A stretch of 64,000 nucleotides of DNA from CAWBRT01 sp963832785 (GTDB lineage: Bacteria > Acidobacteriota > Terriglobia > Terriglobales > Acidobacteriaceae): positions 1,364,001 through 1,428,000 of the forward strand of contig CAWHVF010000005.1 of NCBI GenBank assembly GCA_963832785.1. Direction: 5' to 3'. Shown here one piece after another: positions 37,242 to 45,446 of the stretch. Positions within the stretch are counted from its first letter, which is position 1, and each line of letters begins with the position of its first letter. Below the pieces are notes generated by a model. It worked only from the letters and a program-made list of their open reading frames with translations, had not been told where the DNA came from and did no database searches. Both the position numbers and the translations under genes were made by a program.

Positions 37242-38369
37242 TCAGGCGAACATGTCCTTGACTTTGTTCAGCAGCGAGCGTTTCTCGACCTTGTTCTCGA
37301 TGCCGCTGATCGATTCCAGCTCCTGTAGCAATTCGCGCTGACGCTTGCTGAGCCTGGTGGGAGTCTGCACCTTGACTTCGACAAACAGGTCACCGCGTCC
37401 GCTGCCATTCAGCACCGGCACTCCCTTGTGCCGCAGACGGAAGGATGTGCCGCTCTGGGTGCCTTCGGCGAGCTTGATGGTGGCCTCGCCTTCCAGGGTG
37501 GGAATCCTGATCTCCGCGCCAAGGGCCGCCTGGGCGAAAGAGACGGGAACGGCGCAGTGCAGGTCCTTGCCTTCGCGCTCGAAGACCGGATGCTCTTTTA
37601 CGTGCAGCACCACGTAAACATCGCCCGCCGGGCCGCCGTGCACGCCGGCATCGCCGGCGCCGGAGAAGACCATGCGCGTTCCCTCCTCCACGCCGGCCGG
37701 AATCTCGACGCTGATCTTGTTCGGCCGCAACACCACGCCCTCACCCTTGCAGGTTTTGCAGGGGTCCTGGATGACGGTGCCCAGTCCCTGGCAGGCCGGA
37801 CAGGTGCGCGCCATGGTGAGGAAGCCGTTCTGGAAGCGAATCTGGCCCCGGCCTGCGCATTGCCGGCACTGGGCGGGCGCGCTGCCGGCGGCGGTTCCCC
37901 GGCCTTTGCAATCGGGACAGGACTGGCGGCGCCGGTAGCTGACCTGCCTTTCGCAGCCGAAGACCGCCTCTTCGAACTCGATGGTGAGGTCTTCGCGCAG
38001 GTCGCCGCCGCGCTGGGCGCGCGTGCGCCGGCGTCCGCCGCCGCCAAAGACGTCGCCGAACCCGAACAGGTCGCCGAAGATATCGGCAAAGTCGATGGTA
38101 CCCATGTCGAAGCCGCCGAAACCGCCGCCCATGCCGTTAGTGCCGGCGTGGCCGAAGCGGTCGTAGCTGGCGCGCTTGTTGGGATCGCTCAACACCGCGT
38201 AGGCTTCGCTGCACTCCTTGAATTTTTCTTCCGCCTCGGGATCGCCCGGATTGCGGTCGGGGTGGAACTGCATGGCCAGCTTGCGGTAGGCGCTCTTTAT
38301 CTCCTGCTCGTCGGCGCCGCGGCCGATGCCGAGGACCTCGTAATAATTACGTTTGGATTGAGTAGCCAG
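37242..38369 (-). CDS. dnaJ: Chaperone protein DnaJ, with CTG start codon
   Basis: A type-I J protein of 375 residues when started at CTG 38369-38367. The J domain has N-Y-Y-E-V-L-G-I near the start and the catalytic H-P-D (H-P-D-R-N-P) at about 36-38. A Gly/Phe region, four C-x2-C-x-G-x-G zinc motifs and the C-terminal beta domain follow. No ATG, GTG or TTG exists in frame between the upstream TAG (three codons before the CTG) and Met33, and starting at Met33 would remove helices I-II of the J domain. AGGA lies 7 nt before the CTG. It stimulates DnaK ATPase and belongs to the hrcA-grpE-dnaJ operon. Confidence 0.92.
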   Translation of the reverse strand: MATQSKRNYYEVLGIGRGADEQEIKSAYRKLAMQFHPDRNPGDPEAEEKFKECSEAYAVLSDPNKRASYDRFGHAGTNGMGGGFGGFDMGTIDFADIFGDLFGFGDVFGGGGRRRTRAQRGGDLREDLTIEFEEAVFGCERQVSYRRRQSCPDCKGRGTAAGSAPAQCRQCAGRGQIRFQNGFLTMARTCPACQGLGTVIQDPCKTCKGEGVVLRPNKISVEIPAGVEEGTRMVFSGAGDAGVHGGPAGDVYVVLHVKEHPVFEREGKDLHCAVPVSFAQAALGAEIRIPTLEGEATIKLAEGTQSGTSFRLRHKGVPVLNGSGRGDLFVEVKVQTPTRLSKRQRELLQELESISGIENKVEKRSLLNKVKDMFA

Positions 38370-38421
38370 GGGGTTTTCCTATTTTTGCCGGCAGTTTACC
38401 TTGAGCCGGGATTAGTCTAGT

Positions 38422-39015
38422 TTACTTTTCCGGTTTTTGCGCCACCAAAACCATGGCGGGACGCAGCAGACGATCACGCAGCTTGTAGCCGCGTTGCAGC
38501 TCTCCGGCCACGTGGTTTTCCGGAACTTCGGCGGTGGGCACCATCTGCACGGCCTGGTGTAGGTTGGGATCGAAGCGCGCTCCCTTGGCGGCTATCGGTT
38601 CCACGCCCAGCTTGGCCAGCACGTCGTGAAACTGTCGGTCGATCAGCTCGATGCCGGCGCGCAAACCCTGCGCTCCCGCTTTTTCCGCCTGCAAAGCGCG
38701 GTCCAGGCTGTCCAGGATCGGAAGCAGCAGCTTCAGCGCCTCCGCCAGGGCGAACTCCCGGTATTCCTGCTCCTTGACCGCCTGGCGCTTGCGCGCATTC
38801 TCGAAGTCCGCCTGCATGCGCGCCAGACGATCGAGGTAGGCGCGGTTCTCCGCGCGCAGCTTTTCCAGCTCCGCCTGCAGTTCTCCGCTCGGAGAAGCTG
38901 CCGGCGCTGCCGCCGCCTCGGCCGTCTCCTCGCCCTGGCCCCCTCCTTCCGGCAGTTCGTGCCCCAGGTCCAGGGGATCAAGTTCCTCTTTGATCTTTCC
39001 GTTACCTTTTCTCAT
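38422..39015 (-). CDS. grpE: GrpE nucleotide-exchange factor
   Basis: A 197-residue DnaK exchange factor. The long N-terminal acidic/Ala-rich region and coiled coil (about 45-95; R-A-Y-L-D-R-L-A-R-M-Q-A-D-F-E-N) are followed by the beta-domain with H-Q-A-V-Q-M-V-P near 153-160 and the terminal R-G-Y-K-L-R-D-R-L-L-R-P-A-M-V. It follows hrcA by 5 bp and precedes dnaJ by about 50 bp. Confidence 0.95.
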   Translation of the reverse strand: MRKGNGKIKEELDPLDLGHELPEGGGQGEETAEAAAAPAASPSGELQAELEKLRAENRAYLDRLARMQADFENARKRQAVKEQEYREFALAEALKLLLPILDSLDRALQAEKAGAQGLRAGIELIDRQFHDVLAKLGVEPIAAKGARFDPNLHQAVQMVPTAEVPENHVAGELQRGYKLRDRLLRPAMVLVAQKPEK

Positions 39016-39020
39016 AACAC

Positions 39021-40061
39021 CTATTCAGTTTCATTCAGCAGCTTGTCGAACAGGGTGGCGATGTGGGAAACCGCGCTGATGGTGTGCTGATAATCCATGC
39101 GGATCGGCCCGATAACCGCCAGTCTTCCCAGTACCTCGGTGCCGCACCGCGCCGGAGCGCCGATGAGCACGAAGTTGCTCAGGTCGGGCATGGTTTTTTC
39201 CAGCCCGATAACCACGCGCACCGTTTCCTGCCGCGTGTCGAGATAAGCCGAAAGCAGTTCGCTAATGCGCTGCTTTTCTTCCAGGGCCTGCAGCAGTTGC
39301 CGCAGGCGCTCGGAATCGTTCTCGCGCGAAATCAGGTTGGCCGTGCCCTCCACGAAAACCGCGTTGGCGCCCGGATCGGAGGCCAGCGCGCCGTTGCGGT
39401 AGAGCTGTTCGAGGGAGGCCATCAACTGGTCGTATTCGCTGCGCTCGCGCTCGATGCGCCGTTCCAGCTCGGCGCGAACCGACTCCAGCGTCCATCCGCG
39501 GAAATTGTCGTTGATGTAGCGCGCCGCCAGGTCCAGGTCGGCTTGCGAAAGCACTCGGCCAAGGCGCAGCACCCGGTCGCGAACCAGGCCGCTGCGGGTG
39601 ACCACCACGGCCAGCGCCCGCTGGTCCGCCAGGCGCTGGAAATGAACATGCTCCAGCGCGTTCCTGGGACCATCAACCGCTACCGCCACTCCGACCCCGC
39701 GCGACACCAGCGAAAGCACGTGGGTGGTGCGCTCCAGGTACTCCTGCACATCGCCGACGCCCTGAAACAGCATCTGCAACGCCTGCCCATCGTCAGGAGA
39801 CAACCTCGCCACTCCAGAGAGCTGCTCCACGTAATAGCGGTATCCCTGGACGCTAGGCACGCGCCCGGCAGAGGTATGCGGCTGTTCCAGCAGCCCCGCA
39901 TCTTCCAAGTCCGCCATCACGTTACGGATAGTAGCCGGACTCAGGCTGCCGCGGCGAGCGAGAGTGCGCGAGCCGACCGGCTCGCCGCTCGAGATATAGG
40001 TCTCGACCACGGCGGTCAGTATTTCCTGCTCACGCTTGCCGATTTGGGGCGAATCCACCAT
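39021..40061 (-). CDS. hrcA: Heat-inducible transcription repressor HrcA
   Basis: A 346-residue repressor. An N-terminal winged helix (about 1-75) has the S-P-A-T-I-R-N-V-M-A-D-L-E segment, a GAF-like core follows, and the C-terminal dimerisation region has the I-G-P-x-R-M-D-Y segment. HrcA binds CIRCE and is helped by GroE. First gene of the hrcA-grpE-dnaJ operon; a CIRCE-like inverted repeat lies about 95 bp upstream, indicating autoregulation. dnaK is not in this operon, which is a known arrangement. Confidence 0.96.
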   Translation of the reverse strand: MVDSPQIGKREQEILTAVVETYISSGEPVGSRTLARRGSLSPATIRNVMADLEDAGLLEQPHTSAGRVPSVQGYRYYVEQLSGVARLSPDDGQALQMLFQGVGDVQEYLERTTHVLSLVSRGVGVAVAVDGPRNALEHVHFQRLADQRALAVVVTRSGLVRDRVLRLGRVLSQADLDLAARYINDNFRGWTLESVRAELERRIERERSEYDQLMASLEQLYRNGALASDPGANAVFVEGTANLISRENDSERLRQLLQALEEKQRISELLSAYLDTRQETVRVVIGLEKTMPDLSNFVLIGAPARCGTEVLGRLAVIGPIRMDYQHTISAVSHIATLFDKLLNETE

Positions 40062-40156
40062 CCGGAACCACCGTTCATCTTCTTTAGATGCAGATGCTTA
40101 GCCCTCAGATTCCAAAGGCCGGCACCTGCCCGGGAGCTGTCTCTGAATTTTCATTT

Positions 40157-40183
40157 TAGCACTCCCGGGCGAACAGTGATTGT
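40157..40183. promoter_or_regulatory. CIRCE-like HrcA operator upstream of hrcA
   Basis: TTAGCACTC (perfect CIRCE half-site, 40157-40165), 9-bp spacer, then CAGTGATTG (40175-40183), which keeps 5 of 9 positions of GAGTGCTAA. The position upstream of hrcA supports heat-shock control with a degenerate second half. Confidence 0.75.
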
Positions 40184-40267
40184 GAACAGAACAGTTCTTC
40201 CGTGGAGGCGAGTCGAAGTATGCCCCACGTTCCGCACCGTGCGATTCAGGGACGGCGGCGCTACTGT

Positions 40268-41119
40268 TTATTGAATCTCGATGACGCTCCCGCCCTGGGT
40301 GGAGTTCAACTGATCGACCCGCTCGACCACTTGGCGGGCGAAGGCGAACAGCGAGCGCGCGTGTTCCGACTGGTCGCCCTCCAGGACCACCGGATGCCCG
40401 TTGTCTCCACCCTCACGAATGCGGGGATCGAGTTCGATCCGGCCCAGGAAAGGCACTCCGAATTGCGTGGCCGTGCGCTCGCCGCCGCCCTTGGAGAAGA
40501 CATCGATCTCCTCATGGCAGTGTGGGCAGATGAAGTAGCTCATGTTCTCGACCAGGCCGATGATGTCGACCTTCATGGTGCGGAACATCTCGATGGCCTT
40601 GCGCGCATCCTGCAAGGAGACATCGCTGGGCGTGGTCACTACCATGGCTCCCGTCAAGGGAACGGTCTGGATCAGCGAAATGGCCACGTCGCCGGTGCCG
40701 GGCGGCAGATCGACTACCAGGTAGTCAAGTTCTCCCCATTCCACCTGCCCGAGAAACTGGCGGATAACCGAGTGCAGCATGGGCCCGCGCCACACCAGCG
40801 GCTTGTCGCCCGGGTTCAGAAACCCGACCGAAATCACCCGCAGGCCGTAGCGTTCCGGCGGGACGATGCGGTCGCCGGCGGCGATCTGCGGGGCCTCGTT
40901 GGTCCCCAGCATGAGCGGAACATTCGGGCCATAGACGTCGGCGTCCAGCAGCCCGACCTTGTGGCCCATGCGAGCCAGAGCAATAGCCAGGTTCACCGCC
41001 AGGGTGGTCTTCCCTACCCCTCCCTTTCCAGAACCGACGGCAATGATCGAGCGGACTCCAGGAATAGCTTGCGGCCCCTGCATCTCCGGGCCCTGTCCAT
41101 GTACGTGCGTGTGAGCCAA
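40268..41119 (-). CDS. apbC: Mrp/NBP35-family iron-sulfur carrier ATPase, short form
   Basis: A 283-residue P-loop ATPase. The deviant Walker A G-K-G-G-V-G-K-T-T lies near 31-39, followed by D-A-D-V-Y-G-P-N-V-P. The L-V-D-L-P-P-G-T-G-D motif and a C-P-H-C (Cys pair that bridges the Fe-S cluster at the dimer interface) are present. It carries and delivers Fe-S clusters. It lacks the N-terminal MIP18/DUF59 domain that many Mrp proteins have. It stands alone. Confidence 0.93.
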   Translation of the reverse strand: MAHTHVHGQGPEMQGPQAIPGVRSIIAVGSGKGGVGKTTLAVNLAIALARMGHKVGLLDADVYGPNVPLMLGTNEAPQIAAGDRIVPPERYGLRVISVGFLNPGDKPLVWRGPMLHSVIRQFLGQVEWGELDYLVVDLPPGTGDVAISLIQTVPLTGAMVVTTPSDVSLQDARKAIEMFRTMKVDIIGLVENMSYFICPHCHEEIDVFSKGGGERTATQFGVPFLGRIELDPRIREGGDNGHPVVLEGDQSEHARSLFAFARQVVERVDQLNSTQGGSVIEIQ

Positions 41120-41256
41120 AGCGCAACCTCGCGTAGAGATAAAAATTGATTATATCTTGCGCCGCGCTCTCGCCCGCACACCCTGATCGGTGCCGCACTG
41201 GTTTTTCGGCGCCGGCGGCGGCGTTTATGGAATCCAACTATTCATTAGGAGGGGGC

Positions 41257-41529
41257 ATGGTGCGGTGTGTTCATCTGAAGCTGATCAATCCCAAGGTGAA
41301 ACCCAGGACAGAAGGCTGCGAAGAGTGCCTGCGAATAGGGAGCCAATGGGTCGAGTTGCGGATGTGTGAGATTTGCGGCCACGTGGGCTGCTGTGACTCC
41401 TCACCCCATCGGCACGCCACCAGGCACTTCCTGGAAACGCAGCATCCGATCATACGTTCCCTGGAGCCTGGCCAGCACTGGCATTGGTGCTACTTCGATC
41501 AGGAGTACGTCACGCCCAAGGCGGCGTGA
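41257..41529 (+). CDS. UBP-type zinc-finger protein
   Basis: A 90-residue protein that is almost only a ZnF-UBP domain: a first C-V-H-L, C-E-E-C, C-x2-C in M-C-E-I-C-G-H-V-G-C-C-D and H-A-T-R-H with H-P-I at the end. In eukaryotes this domain binds the C-terminal Gly-Gly of ubiquitin; in bacteria it occurs as small proteins of unknown role. The ATG at 41257 is chosen because AGGAGG lies 4 nt before it. The earlier in-frame ATG at 41227 has no such site. Confidence 0.85.
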   Translation: MVRCVHLKLINPKVKPRTEGCEECLRIGSQWVELRMCEICGHVGCCDSSPHRHATRHFLETQHPIIRSLEPGQHWHWCYFDQEYVTPKAA

Positions 41530-41649
41530 GCGTAGGCCCAGCCCCCGGCTTGGGCAGGCGAGCAGCGGCTCGCCTGCAGTGTCTGAAAAAGAGGCGTGCT
41601 TCGCCCGCCCGTCCGAGGGGGCCTACTCAAGACCAGCAATCCTTGTTGC

Positions 41650-42696
41650 CTAGTATCCGTGTCCGCCGGTTTCTTCCAGCTTCACCTTGCCGCGGAACAT
41701 GCGGTAGATGAAGACAAAGTAGCCGATGGCCAGCACTATTCCCACCGCCCACCAGCGCAGCCCGATTGCCAAGGCATAGCTTGAGGTAACCGAGTTCTGG
41801 ATGGTGAGGCTGTAGCGCGGATCGATGGCCGGCAGGATTACCGGATAAAGGGCAAACACGGCGCCCACCAGCATGAAGGCCAGGTAAAGCGATGAGGCGA
41901 GAAACGCTCCCCAATCCCTGCCCTTCATGTTAAACCGGAGCATGCCGAACAGGCAGGCGAAGACCGCCACGGGAATCACGAACCCTACCGGCGCGGCCTT
42001 GAAGTTGGTCAGCAGCTCGGGACGGATAAAGAGAGTAGCGATCAGGCTGAGCAGCGTCAGAGACAACTGTGCCGGCCACAGGATGAAGGCCATGCGGCGG
42101 GTACGCTGGTTTAGTTCGCCATCGGTTTTCAGGGCAATGTAATGCGCCCCGTGATTGGCCAGCGCCACCAGCGCCAGCACGCCCGAGAGCACCGTGTACC
42201 AGTCCAGAATGCCGGGCTGCGGTCCCACGCGCCAGTCGGTGAACAGCGGCAGGAAGAAGTAATGGCTCTCGCCCAGCGGCACCCCGCGAACCACGTTGCC
42301 CAGCGCGGCACCGTAAAAGATGGCCAGCAGAATACTGGCCAGGGCGAAGATGCCGTCGAAGAACTTCTTCCACACCTCCTGCTCGATGTGGGTGCGGAAC
42401 TCGATGCCCACGGCGCGCAGCATCAACAGCCAGAGCACCATTATCAGCGGCAGGTAAAAGCCGCTGAAGCTGGAGGCATAGAGCTGCGGAAAAACGAAGT
42501 AAAGGACGCCTCCGGTGGCCAGCAGCCAGACTTCGTTGCCGTCCCAGACGGGGCCGATGGCGCGGATGACCTTGCGGCGCTCCTGGTCGTTGCGCGCCGC
42601 CAGCAGGTGTATGGCGCCGGCGCCAATGTCGAAGCCGTCCAGAACGACGTAGCAGGTCAACATCACGGCGATGATGCAGAACCAGAGTGTCGGCAT
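41650..42696 (-). CDS. cydB: Cytochrome bd ubiquinol oxidase subunit II
   Basis: A 348-residue membrane protein with about eight to nine helices. The start shows Y-V-V-L-D-G-F-D-I-G-A-G and G-P-V-W-D-G-N-E-V-W (CydB signature), both intact. Together with CydA it reduces oxygen to water with high affinity. It follows cydA with a 2-bp gap. Confidence 0.96.
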   Translation of the reverse strand: MPTLWFCIIAVMLTCYVVLDGFDIGAGAIHLLAARNDQERRKVIRAIGPVWDGNEVWLLATGGVLYFVFPQLYASSFSGFYLPLIMVLWLLMLRAVGIEFRTHIEQEVWKKFFDGIFALASILLAIFYGAALGNVVRGVPLGESHYFFLPLFTDWRVGPQPGILDWYTVLSGVLALVALANHGAHYIALKTDGELNQRTRRMAFILWPAQLSLTLLSLIATLFIRPELLTNFKAAPVGFVIPVAVFACLFGMLRFNMKGRDWGAFLASSLYLAFMLVGAVFALYPVILPAIDPRYSLTIQNSVTSSYALAIGLRWWAVGIVLAIGYFVFIYRMFRGKVKLEETGGHGY

Positions 42697-42698
42697 GG

Positions 42699-44078
42699 CT
42701 ATTTCACCTCCGCGTGCGCGGGCGCGCCAGCGCTGCCGGCGCCGGCCATTGGCGTCTCAGGCTCCTCCGGACCGTGGTCGATTTCGCGGTGCACCAGGAA
42801 GAGGAACAGGATGGAGAGTATGGTGTACATGCCAAAGAAGCCGAGCAGGGTGAACCACCCGTTGCCGGCCGAAACCGAGGTCGAGTAGCCATCTACCGTG
42901 CGCATCAGCCCGTAAACCAGATAAGGCTGGCGGCCGATCTCCGCCGTCATCCAGCCGGCGGTGTTGGCAATGTAAGGCAGGGGGAAGCTGAGCATCAGTA
43001 TCCACAGCATCCAGCGCGCCTCGAAGAGCCGCTTGCGCCACAGCAGCACGGCCGCCACCACCATCACGGCCATGAAGATTGTCCCTAGCCCAACCATGAT
43101 GTGATAGCTGTAATAAAGCAGGGGAATGTTCCCCGGCCACTCGGAAGTTGGAAAGGCGTCCAGCCCTTTCATGTTGGCATTCCAATCGCGATAGGCCAGG
43201 AAGCTGAGAATGCGCGGCACGATCACGGGATTGTCGATCTTCTGCTGCTCGACGTCGGGCTGGCCGATGATGATCAGCGGAGCGCCGCGCTGCGATTCGA
43301 ACAGCGCCTCCATGGCGGCCAGGGTGACCGGTTGATGCTGGGCCAGGTTGCGTCCCTGGCCGTCGCCGGTGGGCCCGATCAGCAGCAGGGCGAAAAGCAG
43401 CCCGGAGATCACGCCCACGCTCAGGAAAATCCTGGACTGCTCCAGGTGCCGCTTGCTGAGCAGGTAGAAGGCTCCCACGGCCATCATGACGAACGCGCCG
43501 GTCAAGCCCGCCCCCGCCATATTGTGCGCGTACTGCCACACCGCCCAGTGGTTCAGCACCAGCCCCCAGAAGCTGGTGAGGGTGACGGCGCCGTCGGCAG
43601 TGCGGGCATAGGCGACCGGGTGCTGCATCCAGGCGTCGGTGGCGACAATGAAGTAGCCCGACAGCCAGGAGCCCACGAAAACCGCCACCGCCGTCCACCA
43701 GTGAGCGATGCGGCTCATCCGCTTTTCGCCGTAAAGGAACAGCCCCAGAAAAGCCGACTCCAAAAAGAAAGCAAAAATTCCTTCCATGGCCAGCGTTTGC
43801 CCGATGACGCCGCCGGCGTATTTCGAGAACTGCGACCAGTTGGTGCCGAACTGGAATTCCATGGGGATTCCGGTCACCACGCCAAAGACGAAGCTGATGC
43901 CGAAGATCTTCGCCCAGAAGCGCGCTGCCCGGTCGTAGCGCTCGTCGTTGCGGCGTAGCGCCATGGTTTTCAGCGCCACGATCAGCGGCGCCAGCCCCAT
44001 GGTCAGTTGCGGAAACAGATAGTGATAGGTAACGGTGAATGCGAACTGCAGGCGATGAACCAGCAGAGCACTGTCCAT
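42699..44078 (-). CDS. cydA: Cytochrome bd ubiquinol oxidase subunit I
   Basis: A 459-residue heme subunit. The N-terminal H-R-x-Q-F-A-F-T-V-T-Y-H-Y-L-F-P segment contains the heme b595 ligand region. The T-G-I-P-M-E-F-Q-F-G-T-N-W, W-M-Q-H-P-V and G-R-Q-P-Y-L-V-Y-G-L-M-R-T motifs are also present. The quinol-binding Q-loop seems to be of the shorter type. cydAB are the only oxidase genes here and indicate low-oxygen respiration. Confidence 0.96.
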   Translation of the reverse strand: MDSALLVHRLQFAFTVTYHYLFPQLTMGLAPLIVALKTMALRRNDERYDRAARFWAKIFGISFVFGVVTGIPMEFQFGTNWSQFSKYAGGVIGQTLAMEGIFAFFLESAFLGLFLYGEKRMSRIAHWWTAVAVFVGSWLSGYFIVATDAWMQHPVAYARTADGAVTLTSFWGLVLNHWAVWQYAHNMAGAGLTGAFVMMAVGAFYLLSKRHLEQSRIFLSVGVISGLLFALLLIGPTGDGQGRNLAQHQPVTLAAMEALFESQRGAPLIIIGQPDVEQQKIDNPVIVPRILSFLAYRDWNANMKGLDAFPTSEWPGNIPLLYYSYHIMVGLGTIFMAVMVVAAVLLWRKRLFEARWMLWILMLSFPLPYIANTAGWMTAEIGRQPYLVYGLMRTVDGYSTSVSAGNGWFTLLGFFGMYTILSILFLFLVHREIDHGPEEPETPMAGAGSAGAPAHAEVK

Positions 44079-44255
44079 AAGTTCCTCAATCAGGTCCGTA
44101 GGTTGTTACTGGCCGATACGAGCTGTTAATGGATACAAGCTGATAAATGACTCGATACGAGTGGTTCGAGATCATGCCCGATAGCCGGGACTCAGGTTAA
44201 CCCCTTAGTGTAGCTGTTGCCTGGGCAGTTGGCAAAGCCCTCGCGTGAGTAGGCG

Positions 44256-44336
44256 GTGGATTCAATTTGAATTTCTATAAGATGGTGCCCCACGTCCCGC
44301 CCCGCTTTTGGGCTGACGTGGGGAATTCCCAGGTCA
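44256..44336. repeat. Truncated copy of repeat family R2
   Basis: GGTGGATTCAATTTGAATTTC, then TGCCCCACGTCCCGCC...GGGCTGACGTGGGG and AATTCCCAGGT. It matches the left two-thirds of the complete elements at 46348-46488 and 58481-58617. Its right end runs into the stop codon of the gene at 44334-44732. Confidence 0.7.
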
Positions 44337-44732
44337 GCGGCGCTGCAGGTAAGAGTCGATGAAGCACTCCGCCTTGCGCTGGATGCGCGCATCGGCGTGC
44401 GCGCTCAGCCAGGCGGAAGCCGCGCGCGAGAAAACCAGCGTGCCGTGGCTGCCGGGCAGGTAATTCAGCTCGCAGACGTAGGCGATCTCCAGCTCGCCTC
44501 CCGCGTCGCGGCCAATGCCGAAGCGCACAGCATCGGCGATCCTCTCGGCAGGAAGTCGCCGGCAGCGGGCATAACCGAGGTTGCACTGCTTCAGCTCCTC
44601 GTCGACGGGCTGCGCGCCTTCGTGCCCGGGAGCTGAGCAGCAGCCCTCAAAGCCAGCGCCCAGCGGAAGTCGCTGCGGGTGTACCCACTCAGCTTGCCGG
44701 CGCTTGCCGGGAATGAAATAGAAACAGGACAT
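44334..44732 (-). CDS. Conserved-looking hypothetical protein
   Basis: A 132-residue protein with several cysteines (Cys3, C-C-S near 31, C-N-L-G-Y-A-R-C near 49-56), a basic/hydrophobic middle and an R-x-x-Y-C-E-L-N-Y-L-P-G-S-H-G-T-L segment. The cysteine spacing could bind metal or an Fe-S cluster, but no family is recognised. Its C-terminal stop (TGA 44336-44334) lies at the boundary with an R2 repeat copy, so the natural C-terminus may have been replaced. Expressed next to, but divergent in function from, cydAB. Confidence 0.5.
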   Translation of the reverse strand: MSCFYFIPGKRRQAEWVHPQRLPLGAGFEGCCSAPGHEGAQPVDEELKQCNLGYARCRRLPAERIADAVRFGIGRDAGGELEIAYVCELNYLPGSHGTLVFSRAASAWLSAHADARIQRKAECFIDSYLQRR

Positions 44733-44887
44733 AAATTGCAGCGTGGCGGGACAAGCGCGCCGTCGTCGCCGGAATCATTCTACACGCGCCCTGAAGGCCC
44801 GCCGCAAAAGAGGCTGACTGGGCCACCGGCGGCGGTTTCCATGTAAGATGAACGTTGCCGCTGGAACTTGAAACTGAGGAGTTGGTA

Positions 44888-45199
44888 ATGGCGCAAAGCC
44901 GGATTGAGCAGTTGAAGGCGATTCTGGCACAGGACCCTGGCAATCAACTTACACGCTACGCCCTGGGCATGGAGTACTCGGGAGCGGGCGAGGTGGAGGC
45001 CGCCGTCGCTGAGTTCAAGCAGCTCGTCAAGGCGAATCCCGACTACGCCAACGCTTATTTCATGGCCGCCCAGGCGCTGGTGGGAGCCGAGTGCCGCGAG
45101 GAAGCGCGCGCCATGCTGAAGGACGGCATCGCCGCCGCGCAACGCACCGGCAACCAGCACGCGCAATCGGAGATGCAGCAGATGCTGGAAGAGCTGTGA
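44888..45199 (+). CDS. TPR-repeat protein
   Basis: A 103-residue helical protein with two to three tetratricopeptide units: E-Q-L-K-A-I-L-A-Q-D-P-G-N and A-V-A-E-F-K-Q-L-V-K-A-N-P-D-Y-A-N-A-Y. The start at 44888 has GAGGAG six nt upstream; the earlier Met at 44855 lacks one. TPR domains mediate protein contacts; no partner is evident. Confidence 0.8.
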   Translation: MAQSRIEQLKAILAQDPGNQLTRYALGMEYSGAGEVEAAVAEFKQLVKANPDYANAYFMAAQALVGAECREEARAMLKDGIAAAQRTGNQHAQSEMQQMLEEL

Positions 45200-45225
45200 G
45201 ATTTAAGATTTGCGCCTGCAGGATC

Positions 45226-45393
45226 GTGGAAGCCCACGGCTTCAGCCGTGGGAATCACGGCATCGAGCCTGAAGCGGCTTCAGCCGCTGTGCGAAATAGC
45301 GGCGTATCCGCTTAGCTTCCAACAATGCCACGGCGCCTAAAGGCACTTTTCCGCCTCCGTTTATTTCCCACGCCTAAAGGCGTGGGCTTCCAC
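45226..45393. repeat. Repeat family R1, second full inner module
   Basis: GTGGAAGCCCACGGCTTCAG at the left and CCTAAAGGCGTGGGCTTCCAC-type sequence (ending 45393) at the right, the same borders as at 1224-1361. Extra short hairpins (GCGGCTTCAGCCGC) lie inside. It sits between convergent TPR and SDR genes. Confidence 0.8.
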
Positions 45394-45446
45394 GTCTGAT
45401 CGCAGTCGGGAAGCCTCCACTTCTGATCCGGGAAATCGAACGAAAA

